Source: Micavibrio sp.
GTDB lineage: Bacteria > Pseudomonadota > Alphaproteobacteria > Micavibrionales > UBA2020
Direction: 5' to 3'
Assembly (NCBI GenBank): GCA_028283745.1
Contig: JAPWJZ010000004.1
Coordinates: 1 to 64,000, forward strand
DNA: 64,000 nt
Positions 47,674-60,180 of the stretch are shown here, in pieces; position 1 is the first letter of the stretch, and the number at the start of each line of letters is the position of its first letter. The notes beneath the pieces are model-generated. The model was not told the origin of the DNA and did no database searches. It saw nothing but the letters and a program-made list of their open reading frames with translations. The position numbers and the translations under genes were made by a program.

Positions 47674-50600
47674 TTAATCCAAAATCGGCGCAAGCCAGCG
47701 TGCCGCGTCATCCACCGGCACGCCTTTGCGCTGCGCGTAATCCGCCAGCTGGTCGCGCCCGATGATATGGATGCTCAGGTAATAACTATCCGGGTGCGAG
47801 AAGTAAAAACCGCTCACCGATGATGCAGGCCACATGGCCAGGCTTTCCGTCAAAGCAATGCCGGTGTTCTTTTCCGCATCCAGTAAATCCCAGAGCGTTG
47901 TTTTTTGCGTATGGTCTGGGTTGGCGGGATAGCCCGGCGCGGGGCGGATGCCCTGGTAATCCTCGCGCAGCAGCCCGTCATTATCCAGCTTTTCAGCGGG
48001 CGCATAGCCCCAATAATCGCGGCGCACCTGTTCGTGCATGTATTCCGCAAACGCTTCGGCAAAGCGGTCGGCAATGGCTTTTGCCATCATGCTGTTGTAG
48101 GTATCCTGCCTTGCTTCGAATTCCCTGACGATTTCTTCCAAACCATCGCCGGAGGTCACGGCAAACGTGCCGATATAATCGGCAACGCCGCTGCCTGCGG
48201 GCGCCACAAAATCGGCCAAGCCATAGTTGGGCTTGCCGTCGCGCTTGACCTGCTGGCGCAGGCCGTAAATACGGGTGCGCTCCGCGGTGCGTGTTTCATC
48301 GGTATAAACAATAATGTCTTCACCCGCCCTTGCGGCCGGGAACAGGCCAATCACGCCGCGCGGCTTGATGCGCCCGTCTTTAATGAAGAACTCGATCATT
48401 TCCTGTGCATCGGCAAACAGCTTTTTCGCTTCCTCGCCCACCACGTCGTCTTGGAATATCGCGGGGTATTTCGCCATCAGCCCCCAGGTGTAAAAGAACG
48501 GCGACCAGTCAATGTAGGGGCGCAGCGCTTCAAACGTTACGTCCTTGAACACATGCAGCCCCGGCTTTTGCGGTTTTGGCGGCGTATAGGCTTTAAAATC
48601 CGGCTTGAAGGCGTTGGCGCGGGCATCTTCCAGCGGGATCAGCTTTTTTACCTGCGCCTTGGCGGCAAACCGCTCCCGCGCGGCGGCATAACGCTTTTCA
48701 ACTTCCGCAAGGTACGGCGGGCGCAACGTATCGCTGAGAAGGTTTGAGACAACCCCCACGGCCCGCGACGCATCCGCCACATAAACTACCGGGTGTTTAT
48801 AGTGCGGCGCTATTTTAACCGCGGTATGAATTTCAGATGTCGTCGCGCCGCCAATCAACAAGGGCAGCGTAAAGCCCTGTCGCTGCATTTCCGCCGCCAC
48901 ATGCGACATTTCTTCGAGCGAGGGGGTGATAAGGCCGGACAGCCCGATAATATCCACCTGTTCCGCCCGCGCGGTTTGCAAAATCTTCTCGGCCGGCACC
49001 ATCACCCCAAGGTCGATGACTTCATAGCCGTTGCACTGGAAGACAATGCCGACAATGTTCTTGCCGATGTCATGCACATCCCCCTTCACCGTCGCCATGA
49101 GAATTTTTCCGGCGCTTTTCTGGTGAATGTCTTTTTCCGCCTCCATGAAGGGCAGCAGGTAGGCGACGGAGCGTTTCATGACGCGGGCGGATTTCACCAC
49201 CTGCGGCAAAAACATTTTTCCCGCGCCGAACAAATCACCCACCACGTTCATGCCCGCCATTAAGGGCCCTTCGATAACGTCGAGTGAACGGGTGGAGCGC
49301 TGGCGCGCTTCTTCCGTATCCGCCTCGATATAATCGGTAATGCCCTTGACCAGCGAATGTTCCAGCCGTTTATCGACCGGCCATTGCCGCCATTCGCCAA
49401 TTTCCTTTTCGGCGGCCTTGCCGGGGTCGCGGTATTTTTCAGCAAGTTCCAATAACCTTTCAGTTCCGTCAGCCCGGCGGTTGAGAATGACATCTTCAAT
49501 GCCATCGCGCAGCTCTGAAGGAATATCATCGTAAATCACCAGCGCGCCCGCATTCACAATACCCATGTCCATGCCCGCGCGCGTTGCGTGGTACAGGAAG
49601 ACGGAATGAATGGCCTCGCGCACGGTATTGTTGCCCCGCAGCGCGAATGACACGTTGGAAACACCGCCGCTGACAAGCGCATGGGGCAGCGCTTGCTTGA
49701 TGGCGCGCGTCGCTTCGATAAAATCGACGCCGTAGTTGTTATGTTCCTCAATACCCGTGGCGACCGCGAAAATGTTGGGGTCGAAAATAATATCCTCCGG
49801 CGGGAAATGCACTTTTTCGGTCAGAATTTTATATGCGCGGGTGCAAATTTCAACCTTGCGGGCAATCGTATCTGCCTGGCCTTTTTCATCAAACGCCATG
49901 ATAACGGCGGCAGCGCCATAGCGCCGCACCAGCCGCGCCTGCTGAATAAAGGCATCTTCCCCTTCTTTCAGGCTGATGGAATTGACGATGCATTTACCTT
50001 GCGCACACTTCAGCCCCGCTTCAATTACCTCCCATTTGGAGGAATCGATCATGACGGGCACGCGGGCAATATCCGGCTCGCCGGCAATAAGGTTCATGAA
50101 TAGCTGCATGGCGGCCTTGGAATCGATCAGGCCTTCATCCATGTTGATGTCGATGATTTGCGCGCCGTTTTCAACCTGCTCGCGCGCAACGCTCAAGGCT
50201 TCATCGTATTTTTCGTCTTTAATAAGCTTGCGGAACTTGGCGGAGCCGGTGACGTTCGTGCGCTCCCCCACGTTGACGAACAGCGAGTTGTCATCAATCG
50301 TGAACGGCTCGAGGCCTGACAGGCGGCAGGCTTTCGGAATTTCCGGCACAATGCGCGGCGCAACGCCCTCAACCGATTTTGCCATGGCGCGGATGTGCAT
50401 GGGCGTGGTGCCGCAGCAGCCGCCCATGATATTCAGGAAGCCGCTTTGCGCCCATTGCGACATTTCGGCGACCATTTCTTCCGGCGTTTCATCATAGCCG
50501 CCGAAGGCGTTGGGCAGGCCCGCGTTGGGGTAGGCCAGCACGTGCGTATCCGCAATGCGCGACAGCGTTTCAACGTATTGCCGCAATTCCTTGGGGCCAA

Positions 50601-51351
50601 GCGCGCAGTTGAGGCCGATGGCCAGCGGGTTTGCATGCCGCACGGAGTTATAAAACGCTTCCGTCGTCTGGCCCGACAGGGTGCGGCCGGAAGCATCCGT
50701 AATCGTGCCGGACAACATGAAGGGCATGCGAAAGCCCTTATCGCTGAAATATTTTTCGGCGGCGAAAATGGCGGCCTTGGCGTTCAGCGTATCGAAAATG
50801 GTTTCGGTCAGCAGAATATCCGCCCCGCCCTGCACAAGCCCGTCGATGGATTCATAGTAAGCATCCACCAGCAAGTCGAACGTCACGTTGCGCGCACCGG
50901 GGTTATTCACCTCCGGCGAAATAGATGCCGTGCGGTTGGTGGGGCCAAGCGACCCTGCGACAAAGCGCGGCTTGGCGGCTGTGCTTTTTTCATCCGCCAG
51001 TTTGCGGGCAAGCGCGGCGGCGGCGCGATTGATGTCAAAGCTATGGTCTTCCATGCCGTAATCGCTCATGGCAATGCGCGTGGCGTTGAAGGTATTGGTC
51101 TGGATGATATCCGCGCCGGCATCAAGGTATTGCGCGTGAATTTCGCCAATGACCTCGGGCTTTGTCAGCGCCAGCAGGTCGTTGTTGCCCTTAAGGTCGC
51201 TTTTCCAGTTCGCGAATTGGCGGCCGCGGTAATCCGCTTCGGTCAGCCGGTACGACTGCACCATGGTGCCCATCGCGCCATCCAGCACAAGGATGCGGCT
51301 TTTCAGCGCGGCGGTCAGAAGCGGCAGGGCGTGGCGGCGGTCGGACATTGG
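47674..51351 (-). CDS. metH: cobalamin-dependent methionine synthase
   Basis: [56 protein letters not shown]12-binding [30 protein letters not shown]-terminal activation domain. The ORF track starts at 51366; [11 protein letters not shown] is the more likely start. Confidence 0.96.
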   Translation of the reverse strand, partial: PMSDRRHALPLLTAALKSRILVLDGAMGTMVQSYRLTEADYRGRQFANWKSDLKGNNDLLALTKPEVIGEIHAQYLDAGADIIQTNTFNATRIAMSDYGMEDHSFDINRAAAALARKLADEKSTAAKPRFVAGSLGPTNRTASISPEVNNPGARNVTFDLLVDAYYESIDGLVQGGADILLTETIFDTLNAKAAIFAAEKYFSDKGFRMPFMLSGTITDASGRTLSGQTTEAFYNSVRHANPLAIGLNCALGPKELRQYVETLSRIADTHVLAYPNAGLPNAFGGYDETPEEMVAEMSQWAQSGFLNIMGGCCGTTPMHIRAMAKSVEGVAPRIVPEIPKACRLSGLEPFTIDDNSLFVNVGERTNVTGSAKFRKLIKDEKYDEALSVAREQVENGAQIIDINMDEGLIDSKAAMQLFMNLIAGEPDIARVPVMIDSSKWEVIEAGLKCAQGKCIVNSISLKEGEDAFIQQARLVRRYGAAAVIMAFDEKGQADTIARKVEICTRAYKILTEKVHFPPEDIIFDPNIFAVATGIEEHNNYGVDFIEATRAIKQALPHALVSGGVSNVSFALRGNNTVREAIHSVFLYHATRAGMDMGIVNAGALVIYDDIPSELRDGIEDVILNRRADGTERLLELAEKYRDPGKAAEKEIGEWRQWPVDKRLEHSLVKGITDYIEADTEEARQRSTRSLDVIEGPLMAGMNVVGDLFGAGKMFLPQVVKSARVMKRSVAYLLPFMEAEKDIHQKSAGKILMATVKGDVHDIGKNIVGIVFQCNGYEVIDLGVMVPAEKILQTARAEQVDIIGLSGLITPSLEEMSHVAAEMQRQGFTLPLLIGGATTSEIHTAVKIAPHYKHPVVYVADASRAVGVVSNLLSDTLRPPYLAEVEKRYAAARERFAAKAQVKKLIPLEDARANAFKPDFKAYTPPKPQKPGLHVFKDVTFEALRPYIDWSPFFYTWGLMAKYPAIFQDDVVGEEAKKLFADAQEMIEFFIKDGRIKPRGVIGLFPAARAGEDIIVYTDETRTAERTRIYGLRQQVKRDGKPNYGLADFVAPAGSGVADYIGTFAVTSGDGLEEIVREFEARQDTYNSMMAKAIADRFAEAFAEYMHEQVRRDYWGYAPAEKLDNDGLLREDYQGIRPAPGYPANPDHTQKTTLWDLLDAEKNTGIALTESLAMWPASSVSGFYFSHPDSYYLSIHIIGRDQLADYAQRKGVPVDDAARWLAPILD

Positions 51352-51511
51352 CGGTCTTTCATGCAATAAATTTAACGCGGCCTACCATAGCGCAGTTCAC
51401 TAGCTTTTGCCTTTGGAGAATAAGGAGAAACTGAAAATTCCGCCATCCCGCGCAGAATGGCAAGCGCCTGAAAATATTGCCTTATGTAAAAAATTGCGGT
51501 AAAATACTTTC

Positions 51512-52207
51512 ATGAAAAACGTGCGCCTTAGCACCACTTTTGCCCATGCCGCCACCCGCACCTTGCTGGCGGTAACACTGGCCCTGCCGCTTGCCGCGCC
51601 GCTGGATGCAAAAGCCCAGACCGCCACCCCCGCAACCGAGCAGCGGGCGGATACCACGACCGTCGTCACATGGGGTGATTCAATCGGCAATGCCATTGGC
51701 CGCAGCCTGTCCGGCGAATTTGCGCATCTCATCAACCGCGGCAAAGACGGCTCCGGCCTTCTCATCCCCAACCGGTCCAACAGCCTTGATAACGTGCCGC
51801 GCGGCGCCGTGGTGCTGATGAGCATTGGCACCAACGATGTCGGCGCGCTGCTGGGCGCAGGCCCCCGCACCCTTGCCCGCTATGCAGAACAGGTGATGCA
51901 GCAGGCCGAACACGTGCGCGAACAGGGCGCAAAACCCATCATCATCGGCATGCAGGCGCCCACCGCGCCCTATACCGGCAATCCTGAAATCTGGAACAAG
52001 CCCGGCTTCATCAACGCCTGGATAGCAACGATGAACGGCGTGAACACCGCCATTGCCGCCGCCGCGAAAAAACACAACGTCGCCTATTCCACCGTTTCCG
52101 GCCGCGTGACGGAGCGGGCGGATGACCATTTGCATTACACCGCGCAAGGCTCGCACCACATCGCCGAAAATGCCTTCCGCGATGCGGGGATTAAGTTTCG
52201 CCGCTAA
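51512..52207 (+). CDS. exported SGNH/GDSL-type hydrolase
   Basis: Signal peptide-like N terminus; TVVTWGDSIGNAIGR, SIGTNDVG, C-terminal DDHLHYTAQGSHHIAE. Confidence 0.82.
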   Translation: MKNVRLSTTFAHAATRTLLAVTLALPLAAPLDAKAQTATPATEQRADTTTVVTWGDSIGNAIGRSLSGEFAHLINRGKDGSGLLIPNRSNSLDNVPRGAVVLMSIGTNDVGALLGAGPRTLARYAEQVMQQAEHVREQGAKPIIIGMQAPTAPYTGNPEIWNKPGFINAWIATMNGVNTAIAAAAKKHNVAYSTVSGRVTERADDHLHYTAQGSHHIAENAFRDAGIKFRR

Positions 52208-52220
52208 ATTCCAAAAAATA

Positions 52221-52247
52221 AAAATCGCCGCTGGTGAGGCGGCGATT
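52221..52247 (+). terminator. intrinsic terminator of the SGNH hydrolase gene
   Basis: AAATCGCCGC-TGGTGAG-GCGGCGATTT; A/T-rich flanks make it possibly bidirectional. Confidence 0.75.
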
Positions 52248-52503
52248 TAAAAAAGGGAAGCCAGCCCCCTGCGGCTGGCCGCGCACCGGACAATAATCGT
52301 CAACGGCGCACAAAGGCATTTCACTGCCTTGGTCTTGCTTCTTGTAGCACCATGCCTTTAGTTATTTGGCTGGATTCTCGTGATTCCGGAACCCATGCAT
52401 AGATTTATGCTAGCCGTATCAGGTTAAAAATTAATTAAGGAAAATAACCGTTCTATTTGTAACACCATGATATTACTGATGAATAATGCCGCCTGAATTT
52501 TCG

Positions 52504-52533
52504 TTGACAATTGCGAATGAGAGTATTTATCAT
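52504..52533 (+). promoter_or_regulatory. sigma70-like promoter for the SAM riboswitch transcript
   Basis: TTGACA (52504-52509), 18-bp spacer, TATCAT (52528-52533). Confidence 0.7.
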
Positions 52534-52540
52534 AAGCACA

Positions 52541-52636
52541 TCATCAAGATCAGCTGAGGGAATGGCCCTGTGACGCTGAGGCAACCTCGGCAAAAGCCAA
52601 AGGTGCCAAATCCTGCGGCGGATCGGCCGAAAGATG
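52541..52636 (+). ncRNA. SAM riboswitch aptamer (SAM-I-like)
   Basis: TCATC...GATGA P1; AAGATCAGCTGAGGGAATGGCCCTGTGACGCTGAGGCAACCTCGGC...GGTGCCAAATCCTGC matches the SAM-I/S-box core as recalled; upstream of metB-metA. Confidence 0.88.
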
Positions 52637-52668
52637 AGGGATACCGGATCGACCCCGGCTGCCCGAAA

Positions 52669-52740
52669 CTTTCAAAGCTTGTGACCGGCCTGCAGGGGCC
52701 GGTTTTTTATTTTCCGGTTCTTGGAAAAGCTTTGAAAGGA
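52669..52740 (+). terminator. riboswitch expression platform: intrinsic terminator nested inside a 12-bp inverted repeat reaching the Shine-Dalgarno
   Basis: ACCGGCC-TGCAGG-GGCCGGTTTTTT (52684-52708) enclosed by CTTTCAAAGCTT (52669-52680) and AAGCTTTGAAAG (52727-52738). Confidence 0.8.
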
Positions 52741-52748
52741 CGATACCC

Positions 52749-54005
52749 ATGACCCGCGCAATCACCCCCGACACCGCCCATACCAATGCCACCTGTACCG
52801 AAACCGCGCTTGCAGACTGTACGCTGACGGCGCGCGCCGGTATTGACCGCGATGTTGCGCATGGCGCCGTCACCCCGCCCCTCTACCTTTCCAGCAATTA
52901 CGCCTTCGCCGGCTTCAACCAGAAGCGCCCCTACGATTATTCACGCAGTGGCAACCCGACGCGCGACGGCCTGGGCGAGGCGCTGGCCGCGCTTGAAGGC
53001 GGCCATCATGCCGTTATCACATCATCCGGCATGTCCGCGCTTGACCTTGTCTTCCAGACGGTCGAGAAGGATGACCTGATCATCGCGCCGCATGACTGCT
53101 ACGGCGGCACGCACCGTTTGCTTACCACCCGCGCCGCAAAAGGGCAGTTCCGCGTTAAATTTGCCGACCTGTCAAACGCCGCAACGCTGGATGATACCTT
53201 TGCCGAAAAAGCCGCGCTGGTGCTGATTGAAACCCCCAGCAACCCGCTGCTGCGCATCACCGACGTCAAAGCCGTCGCCGCCCGCGCAAAATTGCAGGGC
53301 GCGCTGGTAGTGGCGGATAACACCTTTCTTTCCCCCGCCCTGCAAAAACCGCTGGCGCTGGGTGCGGATGCAGTTGTGCATTCCACCACCAAATACATCA
53401 ACGGCCATAGCGATGTGTGCGGCGGCGCGGTGATTGCGAAAACCAAGGAACTGCATGAAAAACTTTCATGGTGGGCAAACTGCACCGGCATTACCGGCGC
53501 GCCGTTTGACAGCTTCCTCACCTTGCGCGGTCTTCGCACGCTGAACCTGCGCATCCAGCAGCAATCACGCACGGCGGCGCAGCTGGCGGAATTTTTGGCG
53601 CAGCACCCGGCCGTTAAAACCGTTTACTACCCCGGCCTTAAAAGCCACCCCGGCCATGCGCTGGCGGCACAGCAGCAATTCGGCTTCGGCGCGATGCTGA
53701 GCTTTGAACTGCACGCGCAGGAAAATATTGGCCCGCTGCTGGAAACGCTGACGGGCCATGAAGAACGCCTTTTCACGCTGGCGGAATCATTGGGCGGCTT
53801 TGAAAGCCTGATTGCACACCCCGCCACCATGACCCATGCCTCGATGGACCCGGATGCACGCCGCATTGCCGGCATCAGCGACAACCTGCTGCGCGTTTCT
53901 GCAGGCACCGAAGATGCGGATGATTTACAGGCGGCGCTGCAACTTGCGCTAGATACAGCCTGCGGCAGCTTCGCACTGCCCCGCAATGTTGCAAATTCCC
54001 GTTAA
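52749..54005 (+). CDS. metB: cystathionine gamma-synthase-like trans-sulfuration enzyme
   Basis: APPLYLSSNYAFAGFNQKRPYDYSRSGNPTRD, APHDCYGGTHRLL, VVADNTFLSPALQKPLALGADAVVHSTTKYINGHSD (recalled E. coli MetB-like); MetZ/MetC alternatives not excluded. Confidence 0.85.
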   Translation: MTRAITPDTAHTNATCTETALADCTLTARAGIDRDVAHGAVTPPLYLSSNYAFAGFNQKRPYDYSRSGNPTRDGLGEALAALEGGHHAVITSSGMSALDLVFQTVEKDDLIIAPHDCYGGTHRLLTTRAAKGQFRVKFADLSNAATLDDTFAEKAALVLIETPSNPLLRITDVKAVAARAKLQGALVVADNTFLSPALQKPLALGADAVVHSTTKYINGHSDVCGGAVIAKTKELHEKLSWWANCTGITGAPFDSFLTLRGLRTLNLRIQQQSRTAAQLAEFLAQHPAVKTVYYPGLKSHPGHALAAQQQFGFGAMLSFELHAQENIGPLLETLTGHEERLFTLAESLGGFESLIAHPATMTHASMDPDARRIAGISDNLLRVSAGTEDADDLQAALQLALDTACGSFALPRNVANSR

Positions 54006-54037
54006 GCAAAGCACGACAGAACAAGAAAGCAATCACC

Positions 54038-54970
54038 ATGCCGATTAAAATTCCCGACGGTCTGCCGGGCCGCGCCATACTTGAACGTGAAAAAGTGCCG
54101 CTGATACTGGAAGGCCGCGCCCTGCGGCAGGATATTCGCCCGCTGCAAATCGCTGTGCTGAATTTAATGCCGGACAAAATAACCACCGAAACGCAACTGC
54201 TGCGCGCGCTTGGCAATACCCCGCTGCAAATTGAAGTGACGTTGCTGCATGCCGCCAGCCATACCAGCAAGAACACAGCGGCAGAACATTTGACCGCCTT
54301 CTACCAGACCCACGCGGATGTCGCGCACCGCCACTTCGATGCGCTGGTGGTGACCGGCGCGCCCGTGGAGCAATTGCCATTTACGGATGTGACCTACTGG
54401 AAAGAGCTGACGCGTATTTTTGACTGGGCGAAAACCCATGTGCATAGCCGCCTGTTCATCTGCTGGGGCGCGCAGGCGGCGCTGCACTATTACCACGGCA
54501 TCGATAAGCAGCTGCTGCCGCAGAAAAAATCAGGCCTGTACCTGCATAGCCTTGCGGAAGGGTTTGACCCGCTGACGGCGGGGTTTGACGACTTCTTTGA
54601 CATTCCTGTATCGCGCCACACGGAGGTGGTGCGGGCGGACATTCTGAAGCACAAGAACCTGTCCATTCTGGCGGAAAACCCCCAGTCCGGCGTCGGGCTG
54701 GTACATGACCGCGCCGCGCGGGACGTTTATATTTTCAACCATCTTGAATACGATGCGGATACACTGAAACGCGAATATACCCGTGACCATGCCGCAGGCC
54801 TTGCACCGGAACTGCCCAACCGCTACTTCCCCGGCGATAACCCGGCCGCGGCGCCGCAGGTCACGTGGCGCGCGCACCGCAGCCTGCTGTTCGGCAACTG
54901 GATCAACCTTGTGTACCAAACTACGCCCTATGAACTTGCAGAACTTGAAGCCCTGCCGAAGGCCGCCTGA
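54038..54970 (+). CDS. metA: homoserine O-acyltransferase, MetA family
   Basis: MPIKIPDGLPGRAILEREKV; IAVLNLMPDKITTETQLLRALGNTPLQIEVTLL; LFICWGAQAALHYYHGI; SRHTEV. Confidence 0.93.
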   Translation: MPIKIPDGLPGRAILEREKVPLILEGRALRQDIRPLQIAVLNLMPDKITTETQLLRALGNTPLQIEVTLLHAASHTSKNTAAEHLTAFYQTHADVAHRHFDALVVTGAPVEQLPFTDVTYWKELTRIFDWAKTHVHSRLFICWGAQAALHYYHGIDKQLLPQKKSGLYLHSLAEGFDPLTAGFDDFFDIPVSRHTEVVRADILKHKNLSILAENPQSGVGLVHDRAARDVYIFNHLEYDADTLKREYTRDHAAGLAPELPNRYFPGDNPAAAPQVTWRAHRSLLFGNWINLVYQTTPYELAELEALPKAA

Positions 54971-54972
54971 CG

Positions 54973-56319
54973 TTACTTCGCAACCTGAATATTCGCAATA
55001 AGCGCCGCGAAAAGATCTTCGTTGCGATAGCGGTAAATGCTGTCGGGCGCGGCCACCATATCATGCACGGCCGTGCCGCCAAGATAACCGAAGCCCATGC
55101 AGACGCAATAGGTGGCAAGGCTGCGCGTGGCAACGCCAATGGCAAAGGTGCGGCTGATCATGGCGGCCTTCGCGCCGTCTGAAAAGGCGGTCAGGCGCTT
55201 CATCATGCCCTGCTCGCCGTCGCCCGCTTCCTCGATATTCACGCCGACGGCATCAAACCCTGCGTTGCGCAGCACGTTGAAATCCCATTTCTCGGTCAGG
55301 TACAGGCGGGCAAACACGCTTTTGCAGCAGTTTTTCAGGGCCGGCAGGAACCAGAAGCAGGTTGCCCGCGGCAGGTCATCGCGGAAGTCAACCACGATGA
55401 AGACGAGCAACTTGCGTACATCTTCCGGCATGCGGGCGCAGAGGGAGAGAATTTTTTCAAAGCTGTCATGGCGGTACAGCGTTTCATGCCGCACCGGGCA
55501 GGCCACCAGAAAGCGGCGGCCGCTGGCGCACATGTCAATCAGCTCGGCAATGACGGTTTCCAGCAGCGCCAGATCATTTTCGGCGCTTTTGGGCGCGGCT
55601 TCCCGCGGCAGGCACACATAGGTTGTCAGCGCGTTTTTGTGCAGGTCCCACAGGGGCTGGTAATGGCAAGCGATTTTCTTTTCGAACGTCTGGCTGGAAT
55701 TGTCCTGCACGATGGCCTCCTCAGGCAACATGTAACCTTGAATGAATATTTTATCGACCGGAATGGCGGCTTCCCGGCGCAGCCGCTGCATGGCCGGAGT
55801 AAAGATTTTTTCGGACACCCGCTTGCGCGCCGGTTCTATTTCCGTCACGTCGCATTGCAAAAAAACGCCTGTCAGTTCCGGCCGGGAGCTGTCAAACACG
55901 CGCTTGCGCACTTCAACGGCAATCGCCAGCGCCTTTGTTTCAGCCTGTTCGCGGTCAAGGTTGGCGAAGACGATGACATAGGTATCATCCTGCAGGCGGA
56001 AGAATATATCGTCAGCCCGCATAAAGCCCGGCAGAATGTCATCCACCACCTTAAAGACGTCTTCCTGCAGGATGCGCCATTCGCCGCCGCCCTGGCGCCT
56101 GACCTTGTCAAGGCCCATCAGCTTCAGCCTGCCGGATGACACCAGCGTGCCGCTTTCAAAGACGCGGGCGCAAAGGGTTTCAAGCTGGCTGCGTTCCTCC
56201 GGCGTATACACCGGCGCGGGCGCCGCTGCATGCGTCGCCGTCTTTTCTGTGCCGAACACGATTTCACACAAAAGGTTTGACGGCACGCCCTGCTCTGCGG
56301 CTTCGCTGCGCACCGTCAT
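54973..56319 (-). CDS. degenerate GGDEF/EAL-like protein
   Basis: Start moved to ATG at 56319 (MTVRSEAAEQ), giving ATGA overlap with the response regulator. RADDIFFRLQDDTYVIVFANLDREQAETKALAIAVEVRKRVF resembles a GGDEF fold without the motif; HYQPLWDLHKNALTTYVCLPR...FGYLGGTAVHD resembles EAL without catalytic residues. Confidence 0.6.
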   Translation of the reverse strand: MTVRSEAAEQGVPSNLLCEIVFGTEKTATHAAAPAPVYTPEERSQLETLCARVFESGTLVSSGRLKLMGLDKVRRQGGGEWRILQEDVFKVVDDILPGFMRADDIFFRLQDDTYVIVFANLDREQAETKALAIAVEVRKRVFDSSRPELTGVFLQCDVTEIEPARKRVSEKIFTPAMQRLRREAAIPVDKIFIQGYMLPEEAIVQDNSSQTFEKKIACHYQPLWDLHKNALTTYVCLPREAAPKSAENDLALLETVIAELIDMCASGRRFLVACPVRHETLYRHDSFEKILSLCARMPEDVRKLLVFIVVDFRDDLPRATCFWFLPALKNCCKSVFARLYLTEKWDFNVLRNAGFDAVGVNIEEAGDGEQGMMKRLTAFSDGAKAAMISRTFAIGVATRSLATYCVCMGFGYLGGTAVHDMVAAPDSIYRYRNEDLFAALIANIQVAK

Positions 56320-56741
56320 GCCACACCGCCCACAGGCGTGCTGGCCTGTTTCAGCGTCTCCATGAGCAGCGAAATATCTTCGGGGCGGAAGGGTTTGCTG
56401 ATCGTGCAATCCGCGCCCATACGGCGGGCAAGGTCAAGGAAGCCCATGTTGTGGGCGGAGCCGCCGCCCGACATGGCGACGATTTTTACCGATTTATCCT
56501 GCGCGCGAATTTCGGCGATGGTTTCAATACCTTCTTTATCGGGCATCAGCAGGTCGGTAATCACCACATCCGGCTTTTCACGGGCATAGACGCTGACGCC
56601 CATGAAACCGTTGCAGGCTTCGAACGTTTTATATTCCATTTTTTGCAGCAGGCGGCACAGGGTAAGCCGGGTCAGCGTGTCATCTTCAATCACCAGTACC
56701 TTGATTTTGCCGGGCGGCGTCTGGATGGATGCGTCAATCAT
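56316..56741 (-). CDS. CheY-like response regulator
   Basis: IKVLVIEDDTLTRLTLCRLLQKM; DVVITDLLMPDKEGIETIAEIR; KIVAMSGGG; CTISKPFRPEDI. Confidence 0.92.
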   Translation of the reverse strand: MIDASIQTPPGKIKVLVIEDDTLTRLTLCRLLQKMEYKTFEACNGFMGVSVYAREKPDVVITDLLMPDKEGIETIAEIRAQDKSVKIVAMSGGGSAHNMGFLDLARRMGADCTISKPFRPEDISLLMETLKQASTPVGGVA

Positions 56742-56791
56742 GATATGTCCCCCTTGTTAAACCGTACTTTGAAGCTTGTATTCAAATCCCG

Positions 56792-59850
<3,059 letters not shown>

Positions 59851-60016
59851 TGAGGGCTCCCCAGCCTTGTATGACGCGCATCTGTTTGGTTCGATGTTTA
59901 AGCGTAACAATTGCGCATGACGCGCCTATGTCGGTTTATTTCCACTTTGTATCTGCGCTTGAGGCAGGGCAGGATTGTTATAAAGACACGTGAACACTAT
60001 AATATTGTTTATAATC

Positions 60017-60032
60017 ATATACTTAAGTATAT
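60017..60032. promoter_or_regulatory. perfect 16-bp palindrome ATATACTTAAGTATAT
   Basis: In the divergent intergenic region between the MHYT kinase and the ankyrin-repeat gene. Confidence 0.45.
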
Positions 60033-60180
60033 TTCAGTGCGTTTTTAAAGGGGCTGACACGTGCGCCATGGTGTGGATTCCGTAAAATAACACCAGCGGT
60101 TTTAATGCCATAACCGAGTTGTTTTATTCATAACCCGCCCCTATAATTGCCACAAATACCAAAAAAGCAGGAATTGGCGC

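Noticed and set aside
50395-51369. 324-aa plus-strand ORF opposite metH
   Set aside because: Antisense to conserved metH sequence.
51367-51511. Cobalamin or SAM riboswitch upstream of metH
   Set aside because: The 145-bp divergent gap lacks a recognisable B12-box or SAM aptamer core.
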